Notes under the pieces: generated by a model
The model's database searches: none
What the model was told of the DNA's origin: nothing
Seen by the model: only the letters and a program-made list of their open reading frames with translations
Translations under genes and position numbers: made by a program
Shown: one piece after another, positions 1 to 5,828 of the stretch
How the letters are laid out: each line of letters starts with the position of its first letter
How positions within the stretch are numbered: the first letter of the stretch is position 1
Assembly: GCA_029260155.1 (NCBI GenBank)
Contig: JAJDDU010000120.1
Location: forward strand, 1 to 7,816
Origin: Phycisphaerae bacterium
Lineage (GTDB): Bacteria > Planctomycetota > Phycisphaerae > UBA1845
Length of the DNA: 7,816 nucleotides
Direction: 5' to 3'

Positions 1-1178
1 AATTCCGGCTCATCGGACGTCGTCAGCAGGTCCATCACCCAGGGCATGTCCGCCAAGGTGATGGGTGAAGCGACGATCTCGGGTGGCTGTTGCTCGTTCC
101 GATTCCCTTGGCCACGTGAGTTCCCTCGGCCACGGGAGCTCCCTCGGCCACCCAGGCTCGGTGGTGGGTCGTTGTTCTTGAGCGTACGCGGCTTGAGCAA
201 CTCCGCAGGCGACGTAATTCTCGGATCGCCCGCGCTGGCTTGAGCTACGAAGTCGATCTTGGCGCGGTCGTCGATAACATCGGAAAGCGCCTCGGAAATC
301 GTTCCAGGGTCACCGAATATGTAGACGCGCTGCCTTTTGTCAGCCGCTCGATTCATCGAACGGGAGAACACGGTAATCTGTGAGATCAGCCCGGGGTTCA
401 GTTCGGAATCGGCGTTGTCCGGTGGAAAAGACTCGTCCCCGTCGTCCTCGTTGGGGCTCATCAGACCGTTGCGGTCGTAGTCCTCGCCGTACATGAGCGC
501 CCCGGTGAACCCGCGAACGAGCAGCAGCTCCTCGACAGTGTCGAACGCGGCATTCTTGACCGCGTACGGCGGATCGAGCCGGGCGTAGAACTCCGTCTCG
601 GCACCGGAGGAGCGCACCGCGGAGTCGGCATCGCGCCAATCGAGCAGGGCGTCCGCCAATTCGTCGACGCTGGCCACCTCCTCGTCTTCATCAACGAATT
701 GGCTGATCAGGGCGACCAGCTGCTCGCGAGTGGCGACGTTGATATTGAGCTTTGAAGACTCGTCGGTGACCCCATAGCGCACGAGCACTTCGTCATCGGT
801 GGGATCGTCGGCAACGATGCTGAAGCGAAACCGAGGAAAGCGGTCATTGTCGTCGAATTCCACGGGCGTACCCAGCTCCTCCTCGCCCACATTCAGACCC
901 CACACCAAGACGCGGTGGTACTCTTCCGGATTGTGGTACCAGGCGTCGATGTCCCATTGGTCGGTGCGCAGCTTGAACATGACCTTCTGAATCCCCGCCT
1001 CAGCCGCCTGACGCGCCTGAAACCGATGCGAGACGGAATGCGTGCCCGCAAGATCGGCGTGCACGAAAAACGACGAACTTGCCGCGATCAACCCGAGCAA
1101 GACGAGCAGAAGCAGCGTCACCGGCAGCAGCACCGCGCGCCGCGTTCTGGTGATGGCTATTCGGTTGGCGGCGATCAT
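1..1178 (-). CDS. gspK: GspK, type II secretion minor pseudopilin (3' end cut off)
   Basis: GspK sits at the tip of the T2SS pseudopilus with GspI and GspJ and helps start assembly in the inner membrane and periplasm. 392 residues are visible and no stop is reached. The N-terminus is basic (RTRR, residues 11-14), then a likely cleavage after Ala15 and a hydrophobic helix at about 16-38. There is no Glu at mature position 5, as is normal for GspK and unlike the other pseudopilins. Family-like blocks follow: DESSKLNINVA (139-149), LLDWRDADS (178-186), and PPYAVKNAAFDTVEELLLVRG (203-223), which is the helix-hairpin-like core. An EF-hand-like Asp/Asn loop lies at 233-244, and an Arg/Gly-rich hexapeptide repeat at 344-361. 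The ATG start overlaps the gspJ stop as ATGA, with a GGGGGA ribosome site just upstream. The gene is last of those visible in the operon; gspL and gspM may follow beyond the edge. Family assignment is firm; the 3' end is unknown. Confidence 0.9.
   Translation of the reverse strand, partial: MIAANRIAITRTRRAVLLPVTLLLLVLLGLIAASSSFFVHADLAGTHSVSHRFQARQAAEAGIQKVMFKLRTDQWDIDAWYHNPEEYHRVLVWGLNVGEEELGTPVEFDDNDRFPRFRFSIVADDPTDDEVLVRYGVTDESSKLNINVATREQLVALISQFVDEDEEVASVDELADALLDWRDADSAVRSSGAETEFYARLDPPYAVKNAAFDTVEELLLVRGFTGALMYGEDYDRNGLMSPNEDDGDESFPPDNADSELNPGLISQITVFSRSMNRAADKRQRVYIFGDPGTISEALSDVIDDRAKIDFVAQASAGDPRITSPAELLKPRTLKNNDPPPSLGGRGSSRGRGNSRGQGNRNEQQPPEIVASPITLADMPWVMDLLTTSDEPE
96..149 (-). repeat. 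18-bp tandem repeat in gspK coding an Arg/Gly hexapeptide
   Basis: Three consecutive 18-base units read on the minus strand at 149-132, 131-114 and 113-96. The first two are 16 of 18 identical and the third is diverged. They encode GRGSSR, GRGNSR and GQGNRN (GspK residues 344-361). The unit length is a multiple of three, so copy-number change keeps the frame. Confidence 0.75.
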
Positions 1179-2146
1179 TCCAAGTCCCCCAAATCAGCGA
1201 ACGAGGACATTTCCCGCTGAATCCTGGGCCCCAGGAAAAACGAGTCAGCCTGAGGAATACGAACGACGACCACATAGCGATCCTTGGGGACCGGCTCTAT
1301 GTCTTCTTCATCATCGAGGATGTCCTTGATGATTTGTATGTCTTCGTCCTCGGGAAGTTGCGGTTCGTAGCCCACCGTAATCATGACCATCTGAGGCAGG
1401 CTGTTACCCTCGCGAATCTCCCAACTGTCCCACCAACGCGTGCCGTCATGATAGAAAAACTCGATAAACTTGAGTTCCGGAGCGTAGAGCTCCTGCTTGG
1501 CGCCTTCCTGCTCCTCGTCGTCGAGCTCCTCGTCTAGGTTCTCGTCGAACACTTCGTCGGCTGAGCGACCGAAAGACGAGCGATCGGGACCTGCATCTTC
1601 GGTTTCCGCCTCCGGTTCGGCATCGTCCAGTTCCTCGCCCTCAAGCGAATCCTCGGGAAGCTCGCCGGCAAGCGCTTCGGCGTCGGCCTCTGAGAGTCGA
1701 TTGAAGGTCTTGCGCTCTCGTCGCACCAGACCCAGCGACCTCGGGTCGTTCTCGTCGTCGAGATTCACGTCGTCCCAGGCGACGTAGTAATCGATCTGCC
1801 GCAGGTCGAATTGCCCAGGACGCTGGCGATCGCGCAGGCCGCGACGCTCGACGAGGGCTTTGTCAGGAATCACGACCGTGTTGATCGAGATGCGATCTCG
1901 CGTGCCGAAGATTCCCGTTCCGTAGCCGCTCGAAAACCCCGTGGCCTGACGAAGCTCGCGGGCGATCCGATCGACGATGACCCGGGCCAACTGCGTGCGT
2001 CGAACGTGCTCGGCACTGCTTCGGCGCGTCTCCAGCGTCGAGCCGTAGAACCAGAACAGCAGGCTCAGCACCGGCACCATCAGCGCCATGCCCAACACGA
2101 CTTCAAGCAAGGTCACGCCCAAACGTTGTGCGCCGGTTCGCATCAT
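1175..2146 (-). CDS. gspJ: GspJ, type II secretion minor pseudopilin with acidic insert
   Basis: A 323-residue minor pseudopilin, predicted to form the I-J-K tip complex of the T2SS pseudopilus. It has a short leader ending in Gly10, then VTLLE with Glu at mature position 5 and a hydrophobic helix at about 11-34. This is a classic type IV prepilin signal for the GspO/PilD peptidase. The C-terminal core has the GspJ-like pattern FIEFFYHDGTRWWDSWE (227-243) followed by LPQMVMITVGYE (250-261). Known GspJ proteins are usually near 200 residues. The excess here is largely a region at about 153-219 in which some 30 of 67 residues are Asp or Glu, plus a second acidic patch at 265-284. The start is the first of two tandem ATGs and overlaps the gspI stop (ATGA). 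The stop overlaps the gspK start in the same way, so the three genes are probably translationally coupled. The call rests on the prepilin signal, core motif and gene order. Confidence 0.88.
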   Translation of the reverse strand: MMRTGAQRLGVTLLEVVLGMALMVPVLSLLFWFYGSTLETRRSSAEHVRRTQLARVIVDRIARELRQATGFSSGYGTGIFGTRDRISINTVVIPDKALVERRGLRDRQRPGQFDLRQIDYYVAWDDVNLDDENDPRSLGLVRRERKTFNRLSEADAEALAGELPEDSLEGEELDDAEPEAETEDAGPDRSSFGRSADEVFDENLDEELDDEEQEGAKQELYAPELKFIEFFYHDGTRWWDSWEIREGNSLPQMVMITVGYEPQLPEDEDIQIIKDILDDEEDIEPVPKDRYVVVVRIPQADSFFLGPRIQREMSSFADLGDLE

Positions 2147-3000
2147 TTCCGGCCGCCCCTCGCGCCGGAGCGCTGGTTGCCCGACGGCGGCTGCGGTTGC
2201 GCGCCGCGATCACGATCGAACTCCTCACGCGTGCGGTTGAACATGTTCAGATCATCGTCGGACAGTTCCAGCGGGGCTCTTTGCGTGTCGCCCTCGGTTT
2301 CGCCTTTTCCGGAACCCAGTTCGAGCATGGCCCGCATGTCCGGCGGGAGCGTCGCAAGCAGCGGAGCCGCGCCGTCGCCGAACATGGCAATGATCTGTGG
2401 CAGCAGCTCGATGAGCGTCTCGAAATCAAGATCCCGAAATGCGTTCGGCGGAAGGAACGGCGGATCGAAAACGCCAGGCGGTAACTTGTCCGCCAACTCG
2501 AAAATCATCTCTTCGTCCAAGCCCAAGTCAACCTCGACATCGAGCACAGCCGGTTCCGCCCGCAGCGTGTGCACGCTGTACACAACCTTGGCGTTGTCCA
2601 CGTCGAACTCGTCATCGAGCGACTCTCGTCGGGCGTACAGAATATCGAGCGCGATGGCCCACAGACCCTCGGTGGCCGTCTCCTGAATGCGGAACCGCCA
2701 ACCGTAATTCGGGAAACGCAGCGTGAAGTCGCCCTCTACCTCCTCGTCCGCTTCCTCGTCGACGGACACCAACCCGGTGTCCAACTCCGCCATCTTGGTT
2801 TCCGCCAGCATCAGTACGCGCGTCAGGTCGTCGCCCCGGCGGGAAGATTCCTGAGATTTTTGCATCTGCGTTCCGATGTAGGTCATCCCCATGAGCAACA
2901 GGGCGATCGACAGCACGATTTCCAGAAGCAGATACCCGCCCCGTCGCGCGCAACTCCGGGTGGCCCAATGCCGGTGGAATTGTCGCGACCGAACGCTCAC
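2143..3000 (-). CDS. gspI: GspI, type II secretion minor pseudopilin with long C-terminal extension
   Basis: A 285-residue minor pseudopilin, expected to nucleate the pseudopilus tip with GspJ and GspK. I chose the GTG at 3000 because it overlaps the gspH stop as GTGA and places the signal near the N-terminus; an upstream TTG would add 30 residues within gspH. The leader ends RRGG (19-22), followed by YLLLE with Glu27 at mature position 5 and a hydrophobic helix at 23-42. LAETKMAEL (65-73) and the strand block LRFPNYGWRFRIQETA (94-109) fit the GspI core. Canonical GspI is only about 120-130 residues, so residues from about 155 onward are extra. They include a Pro-rich stretch (173-185), a predicted helical segment (193-228), and a low-complexity basic tail rich in Gly, Arg, Gln and Pro (265-285). 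No recognised domain was seen in the extension. Gene position between gspH and gspJ supports the name. Confidence 0.85.
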   Translation of the reverse strand: MSVRSRQFHRHWATRSCARRGGYLLLEIVLSIALLLMGMTYIGTQMQKSQESSRRGDDLTRVLMLAETKMAELDTGLVSVDEEADEEVEGDFTLRFPNYGWRFRIQETATEGLWAIALDILYARRESLDDEFDVDNAKVVYSVHTLRAEPAVLDVEVDLGLDEEMIFELADKLPPGVFDPPFLPPNAFRDLDFETLIELLPQIIAMFGDGAAPLLATLPPDMRAMLELGSGKGETEGDTQRAPLELSDDDLNMFNRTREEFDRDRGAQPQPPSGNQRSGARGGRK

Positions 3001-3758
3001 TGCCGAACCCTCGTCTCTTGAATCTCGAGCACTTGCTCTTTGGTCAGCGCCCGCTTGCGAAGAAAATCGCGACGCAGCACCGGAGGCCAATCGTGCTCCT
3101 TGAAAAGCTCCAGCTCATCCTCGTAGAAAGGTCGCTGCAACCAGATCAAACCCGTGATGCCGTCCAGGATCACTTCGACCCGCCCGAATCCCTCGATACT
3201 TTCCTCGTCGGCGTCTTCCGGCGCATCGGTCACCAAGAAGGTAACCCACTCGCTCGTGCCATCGGTTTCAATGTAGAGCGGGGCAAGCCCTTCTTCGAAC
3301 TCCTCTGCGATGGCTTCCAATCGCTCGTCCGTCTCCTCGGCGAGAAGCTCCTCTTCGAGCATCTCCAGGGTTGGCTTGCCCAGTCGCACCTCGGCGCAGC
3401 GGATATTCCGCAGTAGCGTCTCGCCCCGAGCCCACGGCAGCATCACGCGGTTGAAAACGCCGGGCTCGAGGAAGGGATCGTCTTCGCGCTCGATCAGCGG
3501 CTGACGATCGCCGCCCTCGCTGTCGATCTCGTCGTCCATCGCGAACCGGATGCGGTAGCGTAGCCCATCGTACATCGCGTTGGCCCGCACCAGCATCAGC
3601 ATCGAACGCATGCGGTCGGCGGACTCAGGCAGACGCCGATTCTCGATCTCTTTCATCATGTTGGGCAGCGCGAAGGCCATGAGCCCCATCAGCAACCCAA
3701 TCGCGAGCGTGATCTCGAGCAGCGTGTATGCGGGCAGCCTCGATGTTGTACGGGGCAT
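2997..3758 (-). CDS. gspH: GspH, type II secretion minor pseudopilin
   Basis: A 253-residue minor pseudopilin, thought to link the GspG shaft to the I-J-K tip. The prepilin signal is PAYTLLE, with cleavage expected between Ala10 and Tyr11, Glu15 at mature position 5, and a hydrophobic helix at 11-32. The residue before cleavage is Ala rather than the usual Gly. A helix with RSMLMLVRANAMYDG (51-65) followed by the strand RYRIRFAM (68-75) resembles GspH/FimT proteins, and strands near 161-177 and 193-207 (IETDGTS, VEVILDGITGLIW) match the C-terminal sheet. Canonical GspH is about 150-190 residues; an acidic helix at 129-157 adds length. The ATG at 3758 was preferred; an in-frame GTG at 3767 would add three residues and neither has a strong ribosome site. 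The stop overlaps the gspI GTG start. The gap from gspG is 52 bp and contains a small hairpin. Confidence 0.86.
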   Translation of the reverse strand: MPRTTSRLPAYTLLEITLAIGLLMGLMAFALPNMMKEIENRRLPESADRMRSMLMLVRANAMYDGLRYRIRFAMDDEIDSEGGDRQPLIEREDDPFLEPGVFNRVMLPWARGETLLRNIRCAEVRLGKPTLEMLEEELLAEETDERLEAIAEEFEEGLAPLYIETDGTSEWVTFLVTDAPEDADEESIEGFGRVEVILDGITGLIWLQRPFYEDELELFKEHDWPPVLRRDFLRKRALTKEQVLEIQETRVRQ

Positions 3759-3792
3759 GACGTTCACGTCCCATCAGGAAGAGAGACACTTC

Positions 3793-3805
3793 TCCGGCGG
3801 CCGGA
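3793..3805 (-). promoter_or_regulatory. Small hairpin between gspG and gspH
   Basis: A 13-base inverted repeat (complement TCCGGCCGCCGGA) lies 5 bases after the gspG stop. In mRNA it could form a 5-bp GC-rich stem with a 3-base loop. No run of U follows, so it is not a good intrinsic terminator. By inference it could protect the gspG end of a processed transcript and so help keep the major pseudopilin more abundant than the minor ones, but chance formation in GC-rich DNA is possible. Confidence 0.35.
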
Positions 3806-3810
3806 CGCGC

Positions 3811-4272
3811 CTAGCGATCAAGCCAGTTCTTGATGTCCTTGTCGGTTCCGTCCTTGCGATCCTCCCCTGTGCTCCAAAGATCGTAGCCGTCTTCGTTGAA
3901 CTCTCCCGGGGACTTGTACTGAAACTCCTCCTTCCACGGATCAAGGAGTTCCTCGTATGTCCCCAGCAGGTATGGCCCGTTCCAGATCTTGTCATCTTCA
4001 TCGAGACCGCTGGGAATCTCGAACAGAGCGCGCAGGCCATCGTCGGAATCCGGCAATGTCCCGACATCGAACTGGTAGTTCAGCAAGGCCTTGGCGATCG
4101 TCCCGTTGCGACCGACCGCCGCCTTGCAAAGATCTTCCTTAGCCCTCGTACCTTGCTTCATCAGCGCCGGCACCGCGAACGCCGCCAACAGCGCGAGGAT
4201 CCCAGCCACCATCAGCACTTCGATCAGCGTAAACGCCGATTTGCGCGCCCTCTTGTGTCTCGTCTTCATCAT
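3811..4272 (-). CDS. gspG: GspG, type II secretion major pseudopilin
   Basis: The major pseudopilin, which polymerises into the periplasmic pseudopilus that drives substrates through the secretin. At 153 residues it has normal family length. A basic leader (KTRHKRARK) precedes cleavage after Ala13, then FTLIE with Glu18 at mature position 5 and a hydrophobic helix at 14-37. The canonical middle block appears as IAKALLNYQFDVGTLPDSDDGLRAL in pieces over 59-83. The C-terminal signature appears as DPWKEEFQYKSPG (111-123), YDLWSTGEDRKDG (130-142) and DIKNW (146-150). Asp residues at 131, 138 and 144 lie in the region that binds calcium in known GspG proteins. The glycine usual after DPW is a lysine here. 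A GGAG ribosome site lies 5 bases before the first of two tandem ATGs (complement of 4278-4281). It lies 50 bp downstream of gspF in the same operon. Confidence 0.95.
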   Translation of the reverse strand: MMKTRHKRARKSAFTLIEVLMVAGILALLAAFAVPALMKQGTRAKEDLCKAAVGRNGTIAKALLNYQFDVGTLPDSDDGLRALFEIPSGLDEDDKIWNGPYLLGTYEELLDPWKEEFQYKSPGEFNEDGYDLWSTGEDRKDGTDKDIKNWLDR

Positions 4273-4322
4273 GTAGTCTCCGTTTCAATTCGCCCAATAT
4301 CGAATCCGCCGGCAACGATCCG

Positions 4323-5522
4323 CTACCCCACGGACGATCCCATCGTAAGAATTGGAAGCAGCAGGGCAAACGCGATAATGCCCACACCCACCGCCATCAT
4401 GAACAACAACATCGGCTCTACGAATCGCATCGCAGTCTCGATGGCCCGCTCCGTTCGCAGCTCGTTCGTTTCCGCGATTTTCACCAATACGTTCTCGAGG
4501 TTGTTGCTCTCCTCTGCCACCGCGATCATGCTCAGAATGTCCCCTGGGAACAACCCGCTCTCGCCCAGCGGATTGGAGAGCGTTTCCCCGCGGCGAACGC
4601 TCTCGGTGGCGGAATCGATACACTCGGCGAGAACCTCATTTCCCGCAGAGTCCTTGGCAATCTTGAGGGCTTGCAGCACCGGAACGCCGTTCTTCAAGAG
4701 CGTCCCCAGAATTCGGCAGAACCGGCTGACCGAAACCATCGAGTAGAGTTTTCCAAACACCGGCGCCTTGAGCTGGCCCACTGCGATCGCGCGTTTCCCA
4801 GCCACCGTGTTTCTGATCGTCTGCACGCCGACGACGGTCACGACGATCACGCCGATCAAAACCGGATAGTAATCGAGCAATATGTCGCATGTGGTGAACA
4901 CCAGCGTCGTCATGATGTTGTAGTTCTCCTCGCGCAGATGCTCGCGGAGTTTGGGCACGACCATCGTCATGATCAAGACGAACACCGTCGATCCCATGCC
5001 CATGAGCAACGCGGGATAGATCATCGCGCCGATGAGCTTGTTGCGCAGGGCGTCCTGCTTCTCGGCGAAACCCGCAAGGCGGGTCAGGACGTCCTCCAGG
5101 AAGCCGCCGTGCTCTCCCGCGCGAATCATTGAACAATGCAGGGGTTTGAAAATCTGCGGGTTTTTCTCCAGCGCGTCAGCCAGCGTCGCGCCACCGGCGA
5201 CATCCTCCCGAGACTCCTTCAGCCCTTGTTGCAAAACTGGCGGGATGCCCGCCTGGGCACTGAGAACGTCCAATCCTCGCAGCATCGGCACGCCCGCGCC
5301 GAGCAGATCGGCGAGTTGCTGATAGAACGCCGTCAGATAGCGAAGCTTGATGCCCTTCCGCCGCCCGGTGACGGCTGATACCGCATGGGCCTCCTGCACA
5401 TTCAACGGAAAAAGGGACTTTTCCTCTAAAAGGCGCAACGCCACCTGCTGGTTCTCAGCCGTGAGCGAGCCGCTCACGGTTTTCCCCTCATCCCCAACCG
5501 CCATGTAAGCGTAGGTCGGCAC
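4323..5522 (-). CDS. gspF: GspF, type II secretion inner-membrane platform protein
   Basis: A 399-residue polytopic membrane protein of the GspF/PilC family. It forms the assembly platform that couples the GspE ATPase to pseudopilus growth. The N-terminal block PTYAYMAVGDEGKTVSG (2-18) is typical. The two repeated cytoplasmic domains are visible: FYQQLADLLGAGVPMLRGLDVL (66-87) with AGEHGGFLEDVLTRLA (135-150), and FCRILGTLLKNGVPVLQAL (268-286) with AVAEESNNLENVLVKIAE (334-351). Membrane helices are predicted at about 166-190, 218-236 and 370-394. The length matches the family. The start is a GTG at 5522; it gives the canonical N-terminus and has AGGG about 9 bases upstream, whereas the next ATG (5504) would delete conserved residues. 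It is the first visible gene of the operon, facing away from the HNH gene, and no gspE or gspD precedes it here. Confidence 0.95.
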   Translation of the reverse strand: MPTYAYMAVGDEGKTVSGSLTAENQQVALRLLEEKSLFPLNVQEAHAVSAVTGRRKGIKLRYLTAFYQQLADLLGAGVPMLRGLDVLSAQAGIPPVLQQGLKESREDVAGGATLADALEKNPQIFKPLHCSMIRAGEHGGFLEDVLTRLAGFAEKQDALRNKLIGAMIYPALLMGMGSTVFVLIMTMVVPKLREHLREENYNIMTTLVFTTCDILLDYYPVLIGVIVVTVVGVQTIRNTVAGKRAIAVGQLKAPVFGKLYSMVSVSRFCRILGTLLKNGVPVLQALKIAKDSAGNEVLAECIDSATESVRRGETLSNPLGESGLFPGDILSMIAVAEESNNLENVLVKIAETNELRTERAIETAMRFVEPMLLFMMAVGVGIIAFALLLPILTMGSSVG

Positions 5523-5560
5523 GCGCGTTACCCTATCCCAATCAACGACTTAGATCAATT

Positions 5561-5583
5561 CGCGGCGCCGCGCAGCGTACGCT
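5561..5583. repeat. Two adjacent perfect palindromes upstream of gspF
   Basis: CGCGGCGCCGCG (5561-5572) and AGCGTACGCT (5574-5583) are each identical to their reverse complement and are separated by one base. They lie 39-61 bp upstream of the gspF start, where an operator would be expected. The first is pure GC and could arise by composition bias; the second is less biased. No regulator family was recognised. Confidence 0.45.
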
Positions 5584-5724
5584 ACACGGTCCCGCCGTCT
5601 CCAATGTTGTACACCGCCCATCGTCGCCGATTGCATCGGAACAAGTCGCGGCCACACCCGGTGTCCGGGACGAGCAGGCGACGTTGTCGTTTGGCGGGCT
5701 GCGTCGCCCAATGCTCGTTTTTCG

Positions 5725-5753
5725 TTGCTTCCGTACCCTCACAGCCCTACAAT
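5725..5753 (+). promoter_or_regulatory. Sigma70-like promoter for the HNH gene
   Basis: TTGCTT (5725-5730), a 17-base spacer and TACAAT (5748-5753) match the housekeeping promoter layout. The -10 box differs from consensus at one base; the -35 box keeps only TTG. The local AT content is higher than in the flanks. Transcription would start near 5760, giving a leader of about 70 bases before the GTG of the HNH gene. The spacing and -10 match are seen directly; activity is inferred. Confidence 0.5.
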
Positions 5754-5784
5754 TATGTGGACACTACGCGTTACAGCGTCAGCT

Positions 5785-5793
5785 GAGGAGGTG
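5785..5793 (+). promoter_or_regulatory. Strong Shine-Dalgarno-like sequence without a matching start
   Basis: GAGGAGGTG is a near-perfect complement of the 16S rRNA tail. No ATG, GTG or TTG in the HNH frame follows at normal distance; the first is the GTG at 5829, 35 bases downstream. An in-frame TGA at 5784-5786 precedes it. A GTG inside the motif (5791) and a TTG at 5806 both open only a very short frame that ends in TGA at 5848-5850. It may be fortuitous, serve a tiny leader peptide, or point to a non-standard start. Confidence 0.35.
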
Positions 5794-5828
5794 CCGTCTT
5801 CGCATTTGGAGATCCGATTCAACCCACC

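Larger units (their letters stand above)
5523..5828. other. Divergent intergenic region between gspF and the HNH gene
   Basis: A 306-bp region between the GTG of gspF and the GTG of the HNH gene. The right half holds a plausible sigma70-like promoter for the HNH gene and an isolated strong Shine-Dalgarno-like sequence. The left part, 39-61 bp before gspF, holds two perfect palindromes. On the minus strand I saw no convincing promoter for gspF: TTGATC with a 17-base spacer and TAGGGT lies close to the start codon but its -10 box is poor. Open frames here are short, lack family features and were not accepted as genes. Confidence 0.6.

Noticed and set aside
96..149. Short direct repeats considered as a CRISPR or mobile-element end
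   Set aside because: The units are adjacent without spacers, in frame inside gspK, and encode a regular hexapeptide; this is a coding tandem repeat.
1811..2686. 291-codon open frame on the plus strand
   Set aside because: Antisense to gspJ and gspI; long Ser/Arg runs reflect the acidic codons of the real genes read backwards.
3580..4746. 388-codon open frame on the plus strand
   Set aside because: It runs antisense through gspH, gspG and gspF, whose families are certain, and its product is low-complexity Ser/Arg-rich with no family features. It is a codon-bias shadow.
5520..5551. Promoter candidate TTGATC, 17 bases, TAGGGT for gspF
   Set aside because: The -10 box matches poorly and transcription would begin at the start codon; too weak to annotate.
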